DNA of 64,000 bases from Corbicula japonica (GCA_038501625.1 JAZAYU010000019.1:5582324-5646323), one strand, 5' to 3'; positions 1-11,807 are shown, counted from the first letter of the stretch. Notes: generated by a model not told the origin, from the sequence alone. A program made the numbers and translations.

Positions 1-1743
1 ATCCGGGTTCAAGCCACGTCGTTGGGGAATGACATACCGCGGCACGGGAGAATCAACGTCAGGTCTGGATTCCAGTACCTTATCTGGGCGCGGTCTGTTT
101 CCTCCAGGGCTGCTTACAACAGAATCAGACTGTGGCGAAGGGATACGCACAGGAGACGATGGGATTGTTGCAATTTCATCAGACGGCTGATCAACTGCTC
201 CTTGGTCGGCTTCTGTTTCCCTGATAGGTAAACTAGTGATCGGCAGAAGCAGATTTCTATGCAGGGTCTTCATTTTCCCTCGTCCGTGCTGCCTCTGGAC
301 CTGAAAAACAGGAATAGATTCATTGGGCTGAGACACCACAATATAAACATCTTTGCCCCATTTGTCAGCTAATTTACACTTGCCTTTAAGACCTACATTA
401 CGGACCAGCACCTGATCACCTGGCAACAACTTTGCCTCCCTAACCCGCAAATCATAGCGACGCTTGTGACGGCGAGCCTGACGTCTAGCTTCCCGTGTTG
501 CCATTTTATACGCAAAATTCATTCGCATTTTAAGATCTGCAACATAATTGCCATGAGACCTACGGGGTGTTTTATCTGGTTCGATGCCGAGAAATGCATC
601 TATTGCCAGACGTGGATGTCTACCAAACATCAGAAAATGGGGGGTGTAACCAGTGGTTTCATGCCTCGTGGAATTGTATGCATGAACCATGGTTGGGACA
701 AAAGAACGCCAATTCTGCTTCTGTTCATCCTCCAGCGTACCCAACATGTTCAAGAGAGTCTGATTGAACCTCTCCGGCATTCCATTTCCTTGAGGATGAT
801 ATGGCGTGGTACGACTTTTTTCCACATTTGCAATTTTGCACAGCTCTTTAAGAACAGCACCATCAAAGTTTCGACCCTGATCACTGTGAAGTCGTGCAGG
901 AAATCCATAATGGCAAATGAACTGTTCGAAAAGTACTTTAGCAACAGTATGGGCCGTCTGATTTCGAGTGGGAACTGCTTGCGCAAAATGCGTAAAATGG
1001 TCGGTTATTACCAAAATGTTTTCATAACCGCCAGCCGACATTTCCAACGTCAGAAAATCAACACAAACCAGTTCCAAAGGATAAGTGGATTCCAACGGAA
1101 TGAGATTAGCAGCATACCTGACAGGGGTCTTTCTACGAAGACACCGCGGACATTCTCGAACACGACGTTCAACAAACTGATCAATACCTGGCCAGTAAAA
1201 TCTTGACTTCAGGAGACTGACTGTTCGCTCACGTCCCTGATGACCAGCATCACTATGCAAGCCCTCAAATGCAATATCAAAGTAAACTGCCGGCAAGACC
1301 AACTGCATTACAGGCTGACCTGAAACAAAGCCCTTGCGGTACAAAATACCGTCTTTCAAAAAGAGACTTTTCCACTCTTTTAAATACTGACGGAAACTAT
1401 GCCGTTCCAATCCACAGAGGCGTTTAGTAGGTCTGTGACCCTTCCTAACTAATTCCACAACACGTGCAATAGTGTCATCTTGGGACTGTTCCACCTTCCA
1501 GTCAATGTTACCAAGACTCACTGCCTGAGCAGCGTCAGAATCAGACATGCTTGTGTCCATGGTCTGTTGTGAAATTGATAGGCACTCAATCGCTGGGGCT
1601 TCAGCGGGAGAAACCAAAGTACTGAGACAAAGCGCTTTCACCACATCAGCAAAAACTACCTTTCTACTGTCAGAGAATGGCAATCGCGATAGGGCATCTG
1701 CATCAGTGTTGGTTTTGCCACTACGATACTGGATGCTAAAATT
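1..1743 (-). pseudogene. Ty3/gypsy pol, C-terminal part: integrase, cut off from RT by one TAG
   Basis: The pol reading frame stays open from 1743 to base 1 with no further stop, but it is separated from the upstream pol frame by the TAG at 1744-1746. Reading down the minus strand there is the tail of RNase H (NTDADALSRLP type linker), an H2C2 zinc-binding motif (HSDAGHQGR then CPRC, about 1140-1260), and the integrase core. The catalytic acidic residues are D at about 1057-1059 (VDFL context), D at about 880-882 (HSDQGRNF) and E at about 772-774 (MPERFN), which gives a D-35-E spacing between the last two. A basic C-terminal region follows (about 360-540) and the frame runs out of the window. 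Integrase would insert element cDNA into host chromosomes. Expression needs readthrough of the TAG, so it is scored as a pseudogene part. Confidence 0.88.
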
Positions 1744-3954
1744 CTAGTTCGCTAAGCTTGCCAACCATCTGTGAGAAGTGGCGTCAAGTTTTGCGGTGGA
1801 CAGGACGTATGTTAAAGGGTTATTATCTGTACGTACGGTGAACGAATTTCCATACAGATAATCATGGAACTTATCCACGACTGCCCACTTGAGAGCCAGA
1901 AACTCTAATTTATGTGCAGGATAGTTCTTTTCATTATTACGCAATCCACTACTTGCAAAGGCAATAACGCGTTCGCGTCCTTCCTGAAACTGATATAGGA
2001 CTGCGCCCAAACCTGACCCACTGGCGTCTACATTGAGAAGGAAAGGTTTTGAAAAGTCAGCATAACCCAAAACAGGAGGACGAGACAGTTTCTCAATGAG
2101 AGTATCAAAGGCCTTCTGCTGCTCAACTCCCCATCTCCAAGAGGCTGCTTCCTTCCGAGACTTGCCTTTCTGGTTTGTGGGGTGACCCACCAACAGATCA
2201 TAAAGAGGTTTTGAGATACCGGCAAACCCTTCAATATAGCGCCTGTAGTATCCTGCGAACCCTAAAAAGCTACGCAATTCCTTGATAGATGTAGGAACAG
2301 GCCATTTCTTCAAGACTTCGATCTTTTCAGGATCGGTCTCCACACCATCACGACTTACAATATGGCCTAGATACTTCACCCTAGTCTGGAAGAATTCGCA
2401 TTTGGAACCTTTGAGCTTTAAACCAGCTTGTTCCAATCGGGAAAACACTGAATCGAGCCTCTGAAAATGCTCTTCTATGTTCTTGGAAAAAATGATAATA
2501 TCGTCTAAGTAAATTAGACAGTCACGAAGATTGAGCTCTCCCATAGCTCTTTCCATGAGCCTCTGGAATGTAGCCGGGGCGTTCGTAAGCCCGAAGGCCA
2601 TCCGATTACATTCAAAAAATCCTAATGGACCTACCGTGAACGCAGTTTTAAATTTGTCGGACTCTTTCATGGCAACTTGCCAATACCCACTACGGAGGTC
2701 CAACTTTGAAAAATACTGCGAACCGGAAAGTGTATCAATAGTCTCTTCAATGCGAGGGAGTGAATAGGCATCCCGAACCGTACGACTATTTAGACGCCTA
2801 AAGTCTATGCAAAATCGAAGAGACCCATCCTTTTTCCGAACCAAAACTATGTTCGAGGAGAAGGGACTGTGAGACTCTCGGATAGCACCCGCTTCCAACA
2901 TTTCCTTGAGGTGCTCTCTCACCTCTTCAAACATACCAGGAGGAATGCGACGATATGGCTCTTTGAAAGGGATTGGATCAGTCAATTCAATACTGTGCTC
3001 CACTAGATGTGTACAGCCAAGATCAGTTAACCCAGCAGAGAACAAGTGTTTCCACTTGGAAAAGAAGCTACAGGCTTGCGCCTGCTCATCCCTTGTCAAC
3101 ACATCCGCCGGAACAACAACCCCAAGTTCATCCAATGACTTGTCAGAGTTCCTACTTCTATCAACTTCAGAACCTTCGAAAGGATCTAGACGCCTGACAA
3201 CATCAACATTCTGTAAACTACAGAGGAAGGAATTAGGCCTCAACAAAACTGGTCTTGCAGTCAGGTTGTAAATTCGCACAGGTATTCTTGAGAAAGAACT
3301 ACCAGGCTGAATCTTCACAACATTTGGCGTAACAGAAAATGACTTTGTGAAGTCGAGGGTTTCTGTTAAACCAGAAGACATACTTCCTACGTATCTAGCC
3401 TTTCCATTCACTACCCGGGCCTCATACGGCTTTAACTCTACCGCTTTGTGTCCAAGCAACCTAACCGGAACAAACTGAGGCGATGCAAGTGAAGAGAAAA
3501 CTTCTTGCCACTCAGCTGGTGTCTGACTTACGTCCACCGAGGATTTAAAGAAATTAAGAACGTTGGTCCCTATTACCATAGGTACAAACTGTGAATACTT
3601 CGTGTCTGGCACAATAAGAATGGGCACTGTGGCAGAGGTAATCATCATGTTCGGAATACTCAACTCTGCAAGAATGTAACCAAGATAGGGAACAGCTGAA
3701 CCATTCGCACCCGAAATATCCAAAGCAAAATCAGAAAGATTAAACAACTCAGGACGCGGAGACATAGATTTAAAATGATTCTCACTAAGAGTAGTTACCA
3801 TTGAACCAGTGTCAAGAAGACCTTTACAAATCTGTCCATTTATTAAAATGAAAGTCTCGTTCGCGCGACCTATTAAAGGAACAATAGGGCCTTTATTGTT
3901 TACCAGACCTCCTACTGGCCCTTCTGAGGAGGCCGCGAGGAGTTTAAAGGATTG
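1744..3954 (-). pseudogene. Ty3/gypsy pol: protease, reverse transcriptase, RNase H
   Basis: The frame is open from just after a TGA at 3955-3957 down to a TAG at 1744. The first ATG (3801) lies just after the aspartic protease active site DTGS (about 3802-3813), so the protease begins upstream of that ATG and translation probably comes from a gag-pol frameshift; gag and pol are in different frames. Counting from 3801, RT covers about residues 295-470 with the YLDD catalytic motif near residue 430, and RNase H covers about 560-685 with DASGSGLGAVL and the TDNNPL motif. The terminal TAG replaces a codon inside conserved RNase H/linker sequence, and homologous protein continues in the same frame beyond it. 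It is therefore a premature stop, not a natural end. Confidence 0.93.
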
Positions 3955-5218
3955 TCAGATTGCTGACTTGCTGACTACCTTTACCTGATGCTTCTGTTTT
4001 CTGCTTCCCTGGATTCCCACTGTTAAAGTTACTTCTACTGTTTGGAACATTCTTCTTTTCTAAGGCACTTACCCTTGTATTCAACTGTTTCAACTGATCA
4101 GTCACCTCCTGCAGCTGCTGTAACAGTTTGCTTTCCACTGCTGACATACACTGTGTCACAGGTTCTACCTTCTGCATTATACTCTTACCTGTTTCTTCTC
4201 TTAACTGTTTTCTTTCTCTTCTACTCACTTCTTACTCCTGCTCCATCTGACTGAGCTCCCTTCTAAGGATACTAAAATCTCTTACCATCTCAAACGTGTA
4301 TCTGGATATATTTCTCAACTGGTTATCCCTCAACCCTGACCAGAGCCTGTTTCTTAACATGTCGTTCTTAGTCTCTTTATCCAAATATAAATTTGTCTTG
4401 CACAGTAAATGTTCTAAACGAACACTATAATCAGCAACCGTTTCATTTTGCTCTTGACGGGCACAATAAAACTGTTCTTTCAACTTTTCACCTGTGGCCA
4501 CATTGCCATAAATACCTTCCAGTTCGATCAATATATCAAACACACTGGCACCTTCGCCAAGGTGTAACAACACTGTACGAGCCTTACCTTTAAGACTTTT
4601 TCTAATGGCTTCCAGAATCACATGATCTGGGTAGACCTGATTTCTAATCAAGCAGTTTACATCATACCTCCACATATCAAAGGCACAATCAACAGTTTCA
4701 TTGCCATCAAATTCAGGTAGCTTTGGTACCCTAGGAGTTGAGAAATGAGCAACATGCGAAGAATTTAGAGGAATAGGCTCTGCAGGATATAATGCTGCTC
4801 TAGTAGGGGGAGGGGGCCTATTAGGAATATAATCATTGGGCTGGATCATAGCTTTATCATGTACCCTAGGCAAATTTACATACCCAGAAACATCAGATTT
4901 ATTGGCAGATTCAACCACATTTGGATACCTTTTCAAGTAATTTACCCTTGAAGAGATAGGTTCTCTACATGCATAATTTGGCAAATCTTCAGCTTGAAAC
5001 TGAAGTCCTTGTCTGTGTTCTTTCACTGGAGTAGGGGTATCAAAGTTTGGGTCTTTTGAAACAACAGGGGTACTTTCTGCCATGGGAATCAACTGAAACC
5101 TTCCAGATTGTTTTACAATCTGCAAACAATAATCCAACTCTTGCTCTGTAATACCTGACAATGACTCAGTTTCATCAACCTTACCACCTTCAGCCATTTT
5201 TACCACCTGGAATCTCAA
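3944..5218 (-). pseudogene. Ty3/gypsy gag, interrupted by an in-frame TAA
   Basis: An ATG at 5218 opens 328 codons ending at a TAA (4232-4234). The same frame then stays open to 3944 as a charged, Gln-rich, probably coiled-coil segment (about 4040-4220) that looks like the rest of the same protein. The central part (about 4300-4720) has the helical capsid-type pattern of Ty3/gypsy Gag, including the FDMWRYDVNCLI and YSVRLEHLL stretches. No CCHC zinc knuckle is visible before the pol frame begins, although many gypsy Gags carry one, so a small deletion near 3950-4000 is possible. The frame overlaps the start of the pol frame by about ten bases, as expected for a frameshift-expressed pol. Confidence 0.82.
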
Positions 5219-6545
5219 TCAAAGATAACCAAAACACACAACACAAAACACAATATACTTTATTTCAAAAATATAATTCCACTTTTCAAAACAAAATACC
5301 TGTCCATGTGCAACACTGTTCCAATTCCTGCAGCTAACGGGTCATCCTTGCACAAAAATACCGAAAAGCAATTGTTTGTTTTGAATTTATGATGAATTTA
5401 TTTCACCATAATTTTCAAATCAAACCAATGTGCACTAAACACACACTTGATGTTAACTAAAAGATACTCAACTTTGTATTTTAATATATCTGTTACAGAC
5501 TTGTTGGAGTGATCAGAGTAACAAAATACCACAAACCACTGTCAGACTGTATCACTGTAACTTACTGTCACTATAACTAACTATACTACTGCTGCTGCAA
5601 TGCAACAGCAACTAACAACAGTACTGGCATTCCAAATGTTGAGCAAACATTCTTTTTTTTTTTTTTTTTTAATTGTCAAATGCAAAAGACCCTGCAACCC
5701 ATAGACAAAAGAAACTTCCCAATTGCAAAAGCACAAGATCAATACAGAAAATAAATACCAATAAATATAAATACAGGGCCATCTGGATGAAAGATGATGT
5801 TAATTTGTTAAATAAGTTTTTGCTCACCAACACCAAATACTTGTGACAAGTTATTCAGGCATCTGTTAGGTGCTCTGGTGACCACACTCTGACATCACAT
5901 CACAATATCTCACCAGATCAACAAATCTGAAAAACAAATAGAATTTTCATACAACTGTAACAATAAATAAATTGTATACAAATTTAAACAAAATCAAGTT
6001 CAAAAATATACAACCTACAATTGTCCTAAATAATTACAATGAAATCCTAATCAAAATGATCTCACTAATAGACTTTCACTGAAAGAAAAACTATTATAAG
6101 TCTACACTTCAAAATTAAATTTCGAATTTCTAAATGTAAACAAACTGTCAGTCAAGTTCTACTTTCACTTTGAATAAGTCCAAAAAAAAACACAACAAAT
6201 CCAGCGTTGATATCCGGGACAAGTTCACGATAGAATGTGTACACAGCTGTCAGTTGAATTAGGCCCATATCATTTATTTATGAATGCATTCAATGTTTAT
6301 CAGCTAAATAATTTGTGCACAATTCACAAAATACCAGTATATTCCTGAGGAAATCCTTTGTTTACAAGGTAAAGATAGAATATAAAACCATTTTCCATTG
6401 GCTGTTCACTGGAAATCACCATGTGACGTCATAACGGCGATGGACTGTGGCGTATTATATTTAACATTCGTCCTCAAAAAGGTTCGTACATATACGTCAT
6501 CAACACAGATTCGCTCTCAAAAGATTCGTCACCATCAGAAATACA
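5219..6545 (-). other. Untranslated leader of the gypsy element
   Basis: About 1.3 kb between the primer-binding site and gag, without a supported gene. It is AT-rich and has a T-run at 5651-5670 on the plus strand. The length is unusual for a gypsy leader and may hide an older insertion, but no terminal repeats were recognised. Confidence 0.5.
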
Positions 6546-6557
6546 CGTTGGGCGCCA
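6546..6557 (-). other. Primer-binding site of the gypsy element
   Basis: On the minus strand TGGCGCCCAACG lies three bases inside the LTR edge (LTR ends ..TGACA at 6561). This sequence class is a common PBS in invertebrate gypsy elements. The tRNA it pairs with was not determined. Confidence 0.7.
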
Positions 6558-6560
6558 AAA

Positions 6561-6900
6561 TGTCACCCTACCTCTAGGGGGACGCATGGGTTCTCTCTGA
6601 GACCTGTAAATAGATGGTCAACAGCACTTGGAAATATAAAATAAAGGAAACAACGATTTGGCAGCTCTCGCTCATTCAAATCTATTCATAAGTGCCAGTA
6701 CGAAAAATACAAAACATACAACAAATTCATGAATGGGAAATGACAAATGCATGTAAAATGAGATAACATGTCAATTATACCTGTAAATAGATGGTCAACA
6801 GCACTTGGAAATATAAAATAAAGGAAACAACGATTTGGCAGCTCTCGCTCATTCAAATCTATTCATAAGTGCGCATGCTCAAGGAGTTAAACGGGTAAAT
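6561..6900 (-). repeat. 5' LTR of the gypsy element (outer edge uncertain)
   Basis: The inner edge is clear: the plus strand reads TGTCACCCTACC at 6561, directly next to the PBS. The outer edge lies somewhere before the LINE sequence that starts near 6955. It cannot be placed because the partner LTR is outside the window and no target duplication can be compared. Confidence 0.6.
6602..6872. repeat. Exact 94-bp direct duplication inside the gypsy LTR
   Basis: Bases 6602-6695 and 6779-6872 are identical over 94 bp, 177 bp apart, with an 83-bp spacer. The repeated unit runs from ACCTGTAAATAG to CATAAGTGC. Confidence 0.95.
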
Positions 6901-6954
6901 TGAATCAAAGGCCCGCGACCGCTATTAGTATAGACAGGTTAATGGACTAGTGCA

Positions 6955-8480
6955 CATGCTGTAAGATGAAAATGAGATGATTGGACGATACAAATATAGA
7001 CGAACACAACAAAAACAAATAATAACAAAAAGATAAGTGTATAGGGGTAAATAACCCTGCGACAAAACACAAAAAATGGTGGACTATGTATGACTGATAT
7101 AGAATCATATACGACTTCGTTGAAAACAAGTTGGATTAAAAGATTATTGTCACAATCCAATGCAAAATGGCACTCAGCTTACCTACATGAACTTAATAAA
7201 AAAGGCGGACTTAACTTTTTTAAATTCAACTGTAACTCAAGTCACGCAAAAAATCTACGACTGGAATACGATTTTCTAACAGACATCATAACATCATGGT
7301 GTACCATACATTTCGAACCTAAACTTAATAATATCAAAGAACAAATAATATGGAATAACTCTTTACTAACAGATTATAACAGAAATCCACTGTTTAATAA
7401 ACGATGGTTGGATAATGGCATTTTATATGTAAAAGATATATACAACTTCGATCAAAATCAGTTCTATTCTTTCCAAGAAATTCACATAAAATTTAGACTA
7501 TCAGCCACAGAATTTATCAATTACATGTCAATTACAAAAATAATCAAACAAAGATGGAAATCTGATCTATTGGCCACAGATCCAAATAGAAACACAACTG
7601 TTACATATCTCGTAAACAAAATAACACCCAATACAAAAATCAATAAAATGCTTTATGAAATAGAAATTCTAAAGAAAAAGCCAAACGTAAATAAAACATT
7701 CAATAAATGGGAAAATGAATTAGGAAACTCCACTTTTAATTGGGAAAACATTCTATCTATTCCATATCTTTGCACTATTGATACAAAACTCAGAGCATTC
7801 CAATACAAGTTTTTAATGAAAATACTACCAAATAACGTGTACCTCTATAAATGTAAATTAAGTACCTCACAGTTGTGTGATTACTGTGCAATGGCACCAG
7901 AAACAACTAAACACATGTTTTGGGAGTGCCAACATACACAGACATTTTGGAGAGATCTACAACATTATCTCAACCACAAAAGTATTACCATTAATTCGCT
8001 GTGTTATGAAACAGTCTCAATCGGTGTCACAGATCGCGCAAATAATAAATTGTATGCAATTGTAAACTTTATAATCATCTTAGCGAAATATTTTATATTT
8101 AAAAGTAAATATACAAATACTATACCATCACTAGAAACCTTCATTCCTTTCTTAAATCACAGAATCAATATTGAAGGCATTATAGCAAGTCTAAAAAATA
8201 AACAAGAACAATATAACGCAAAATGGAGACTCTTCTTAGCTTAACGACAAATGGCGGACACTCCTTTTTTCTTTTTTATCCTCTCCTCTTCCTATTCCAT
8301 TTTTCTCTTATGTATATATCCCTTTTTTAAAACATCTTTGATCAAACAGTGCATCTAGCTTTACTTTATAGACATCGAATAACAGAAAACGTTATGTATT
8401 GAATATTTACTTTTCAGTTCATATGTACGCTTGTATAATTGATTATATCAAAGCTGGAATAAATAATGGAATAAAAAAAA
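6955..8480 (+). mobile_element. 5'-truncated LINE (L1/Tx1-like) with 3' UTR and A-rich tail
   Basis: The element contains the C-terminal end of a LINE ORF2, a 3' UTR of about 240 bp (8245-8480) and an A-rich end. A second, independent copy of the same 3' UTR lies at 49577-49820, which fixes the family's 3' end at the A-run. The 5' boundary near 6955 is a guess based on where LINE-like coding similarity fades. Confidence 0.8.
7049..8244 (+). pseudogene. LINE ORF2 C-terminal fragment
   Basis: The first ATG is at 7090, but the frame is open from 7051 and the codons just before the ATG (KNGGLCMTDIES) are already typical of L1/Tx1-type ORF2, so the ATG is not a true start. The protein begins after the RT core (SLKTSWIKRLL pattern) and ends with a Cys/His cluster (CDYC, then HMFWEC, about residues 263-280) of the kind found at the C-terminus of LINE RTs. 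The RT catalytic motif and the endonuclease are absent because of 5' truncation. It ends at a TAA at 8242. Confidence 0.82.
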
Positions 8481-8989
8481 ACAAAAAAACCCGTCCTCGT
8501 GTAAAGACATACTGGGTCTACAATCCTTTATAGTTTCAAGTGATTTGGTTTATTAGAATTGATTCTACAGATGAAAATTAGAGACAGCCTTTTTTTTTAG
8601 CAAATCTCGCACGAATTTCATACACAGCTCATGAAGAAGTCAACAGTTGCTTGTGTTCGTCAGCACAACACGTTTTCCGACCCATTCTAACAATCAGATT
8701 CATTCAGAAATTTTGTTAAGAACAAGAATTTAAAACTTTTTCCTTACTCTCTGTCGAGTCGTTTTCACTGAAAAAATAGGCCCTGGTGTAATCTTTCTGC
8801 ATATTGACAAATGTAGATTATGAGGGGCTGGCACAAACTCGTACTCTAATTTGACTGTTTGTTCGACTTCAAAGCGTAAATTGCGTCTCCTGTGGGGATT
8901 CAATGTATTGCACATTTTGCCTTATCGCTAATAGATTACCTTCGCAATTCTTGAACATCGTATATCAAATGACGTAAAACAAACTGATT
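8481..8989. other. No gene recognised
   Basis: AT-rich sequence between the LINE tail and a hAT-like end. A 61-codon minus-strand ORF at 8730-8915 has no recognisable domain and was not accepted. Confidence 0.5.
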
Positions 8990-9092
8990 TCATTTATTTA
9001 AAAATATCCGAGTACTCGAGTTGTAAATTTAGTAATCGATTGTTGTACGATCGACTGAGTACTCGGTTGCTCGAGAACTCGTTGCCATCCCT
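8990..9092 (-). mobile_element. Possible hAT transposon end fragment
   Basis: Read on the minus strand from 9092 the sequence starts AGGGATGGCAACGAG and is rich in CTCGAG/GAGTACTC motifs, which resembles hAT terminal inverted repeats. The partner end was not found. Confidence 0.4.
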
Positions 9093-9235
9093 AGTTCCAA
9101 ATTCTTGAAAGAAACACACTTCTGTTTAGTTTATCAGAATATCACAAACGAGAAATTATATGACAATTGTAATACATGTATCTGAATAAAAAGTTATGAA
9201 ATATAAATCGTGTTATAATTCGTTATTGGGGATCT

Positions 9236-9900
9236 GTTTTACTGTGAACCCTTTTCTATTAAGACCGCCTCTGGAATTGGAATAAAGTGGTCTTAATAGT
9301 GGGGTGGTCTTAATTTTGAGTTAAAATATTGCAAAATTGTGAAAATGGTTTATTCTAACGCACTAAATAAATTTCGAGCAATCTGATTGGTCAGATGGCG
9401 AAAATTTGCGACCGTAAAATTCCTTGTTTACTGTCGTTTGACGTTGACGTCATTTCCTGTTATGACAAACAATCTTGAAGAAGGCATTATGGCCGAAACG
9501 TCGATGTAATAAAAAATGTTGAAGTTTTTACCTCTATTTGTGATTTATTTAACTTGTTTACTGTCGGTAATCTCACCGACGTATGGATAGTCGGGTTCCC
9601 TTGGATAATACCGTACCGTTGTTTACTATACGGATAAATAGAACATGGTACCCGTTTAACGTATGGAATGAGGCCCGATTGAGGGTAGTATGGAAGAGCG
9701 TTAGAATAGGAATAACCATTAAATCATTTTAACGGCTCAGGCTGCGCCTTCGCCGTTAAAAATATTTGCGACCATTAAAATCTGTGTATACCGTCGCAAA
9801 CTTCAAAATTACGGCATGGTTATTCCTATATTCAAAAATAGTATTATTTTCGAGGTGGTCTTGATTTCCGGTTCGATCATTATGAGAGGACTTACATCTT
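9236..9900. repeat. Composite of nested repeat fragments
   Basis: Holds a TATTAAGACC-type stretch near 9260 with a related piece near 9850, suggesting a degraded pogo-like MITE. Inside are a hairpin of TTTTAACGGC/GCCGTTAAAA (about 9728-9763), an inverted GGAATAACCAT / ATGGTTATTCC pair (about 9709 and 9820), and a Penelope-type 3' motif at 9470-9510. The layers could not be fully separated. Confidence 0.4.
9470..9510 (+). ncRNA. Degenerate hammerhead-like motif of Penelope type
   Basis: Reads CTTGAAGA, GGC..GGCC hairpin, then GAAACGTC. The layout is the same as at 19720-19750 in the Penelope-like element, but the CTGATGA core is altered, so activity is doubtful. Confidence 0.35.
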
Positions 9901-9907
9901 TATTGCA

Positions 9908-9946
9908 TTTGAGGCGCGTCACGGGAAAGGTACCTTCGTGTTTTAG
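9908..9946 (+). repeat. Single end of the GGGGCGCGTCACGGG MITE family
   Basis: GCGCGTCACGGGAAAGGTAC followed by CTTCG matches the terminal inverted repeat of the MITEs at 58898-59146 and 62299-62557. No second end is seen nearby. Confidence 0.55.
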
Positions 9947-10084
9947 CACCTAAAAGTTTCTCGCAAAATTTAATGTAAACTCTTTCTATTATTATTACAA
10001 ATTTCTAGTATTTCTGAGCAGTACAGCAAAATAGGTGAGACCATACGATCAAACAACATAAGTTTTAATTATATATTAAACATA

Positions 10085-10350
10085 AATAGATTAAAAGGGA
10101 ACTTTGAAAGCCATCGAACACGACAAATATGAAAACACTGCATGCTTGATTGAGCCTGTTCATGGACAGTAATGGAAATGCATATTACTGCCCACGCTGC
10201 CTAGACCCGGATTGAGCGCAACTCAATATTTACACTAATAAACAGTACAATTTTGACCATCCCAAACCACTCCAAACGATGGTGTGCATATGGTGGTGGA
10301 CATGGAACCTTCAATGCGGTATTTTCAGATTAATACCATTCCACTAAGAC
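10085..10350 (+). repeat. Dispersed repeat family B, copy 1
   Basis: Shares GAACTTTGAAAGCC, GAGCCTGTTCATGG, AACAGTACAATTT and CATGGAACCTTCAATGCGGT with the copy at 41823-42003. Shorter relatives lie at 20412-20620, 21140-21225 and 41395-41475. Confidence 0.7.
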
Positions 10351-10957
10351 GTAAATAGCATCGGGTTTCATCGGATAGAACATTAAAAGCTGCAGTGGAT
10401 CCCCTTGTTTCTTACTAAGGAATATTTAAAAAAAACTCAAGTTTCCATTTACCTGAATACAAGCAGAATTGTGTTCATAAATTGACTAAAGAATATTCGT
10501 CATTTTGATGTTATACAAATTTAAAACAGTTACAATAATAACCAGAATGCATCACGAATTAAAGTACCAAAAGTCTTTTCAATAAATGCGCACTATAAAG
10601 AGAGCATATCAGCAAGTACTTTTTGGATTATACTACAGAAATATTCAATCAGCGGTTCTTCGTTTAGCAAATTCAGCATATTCTTCTTTTAGCATATTTC
10701 TTAACTCAATAGAGGAAATGTTTTCCATAGTACTGATCAATGTAAATTCTCTATTTTTTGAAGAATCTTTTTCTCACCCTTTTATGTGTATCGGAACAAT
10801 TATGCGTTTTGTCCAACAATTCATATATATTCCTTCTGAGATCATTTCATTATAAATTTGTACATAAAAAGGAGAAAAACAAGTCTGATAAAATACAGTC
10901 GCATCCTGGTGCTTTATTTCTGACCAATGATTTTATATTTTGATTAATTTCATCATC
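10351..10957. other. No gene recognised
   Basis: AT-rich. A short plus-strand ORF at 10586-10855 (89 codons) has no domain, no signal peptide and biased AT-rich composition; it was not accepted. Confidence 0.5.
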
Positions 10958-11010
10958 ATTGAACTATTTGTTTGTGGTGTCCTATTTGAATTGACATACA
11001 TGAAAAGCAT

Positions 11011-11056
<46 letters not shown>

Positions 11057-11126
11057 TTTTTCGCTGCGTGGGGGGCTGTGTTTTGTGAGTTTGGCGATTC
11101 CTGATATGCATATTAGTTTTTTCATT
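10958..11126 (+). repeat. Dispersed repeat family A, partial copy with a (CT)n expansion
   Basis: Runs from TTTGTTTGTGGTGTC to GGCGATTCCTGATATGCATA, as in the copies at 21783-22025 and 40970-41205. The CATGCTCTCTC part has grown into a pure (CT) microsatellite at about 11010-11052. Confidence 0.75.
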
Positions 11127-11614
11127 CAGTTGTTTTTATGTTTTTAAGTGTAACTCTGGTGTTTTTTTTTCATTTATCGTAATTGTTTGTTATTATACAT
11201 AATTTATTGTGATTTAATGGTGCAAAGCACTGTTTTTTTTATTTCAGAGATTGGTGCACCATACATGTATCATGATCGGCATATAAACCATGTTTTGGTT
11301 AAACCAATCTCACATTAATAAAAAACAACTTTTTTTTTCTACTGATGTTTCTTTAAACATTGTTGTTTTAAAGTATGGGATCCTAAGTTGGTATTGGTTC
11401 ATAGTTCAAAGTTCCCTTTAAATCTAGTCATGCGTTACAAAATATAAATATATCTACTATTTACATTTGAATGGAATGTGAATATTTAAATCCGGGAGTT
11501 TTGCGGGCTTATGGATATTTAGAAATACCAATACAAGCGGGAAGTGGTAAAACACACATTTAAAAGCCGATGAATATATAACATGATGCATTTTAACATT
11601 ATATTTAAGAGCAC
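11127..11614. other. No gene recognised
   Basis: AT-rich sequence with T-runs and no supported feature. Confidence 0.5.
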
Positions 11615-11806
11615 ATGTCACTGTGTGAAGTTATCCCGATCTTGGGTACCAATAAAGGATAGGTAAGCAGATGTTGTCTTGTTGTCACACACATTTAACA
11701 AGCTAACGAAAACATTATATTATTAATGTAATGTGAGGTTATTCTGATAGTGTTTACCAATAAAGGACACGTAAGCAGATGTTGTCTTCTTGTTACACAC
11801 ATTTAA
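11615..11806. repeat. Two-copy tandem repeat, about 105 bp period
   Basis: ACCAATAAAGGA, GTAAGCAGATGTTGTCTT and ACACACATTTAACA occur in the same order at about 11650-11700 and 11756-11806. Confidence 0.7.
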
Positions 11807-11807
11807 C

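Larger units (their letters stand above)
1..6900 (-). mobile_element. Ty3/gypsy LTR retrotransposon, incomplete (3' end outside window)
   Basis: On the minus strand the order is LTR, primer-binding site, long leader, gag, then pol (protease, RT, RNase H, integrase), which is the Ty3/gypsy order. The 5' LTR edge at 6561 is set by TGTCACCC next to a PBS-like TGGCGCCCAACG. The 3' LTR would lie left of base 1, so the outer LTR edge near 6900 cannot be fixed. Gag has an internal stop and no visible zinc knuckle, and pol has one nonsense codon, so this copy is probably not autonomous although most of pol is open. Confidence 0.9.

Noticed and set aside
466..1206. A 246-codon plus-strand ORF
   Set aside because: It is antisense to the gypsy integrase frame, which is open and carries the D, D-35-E motif, so the ORF is a shadow.
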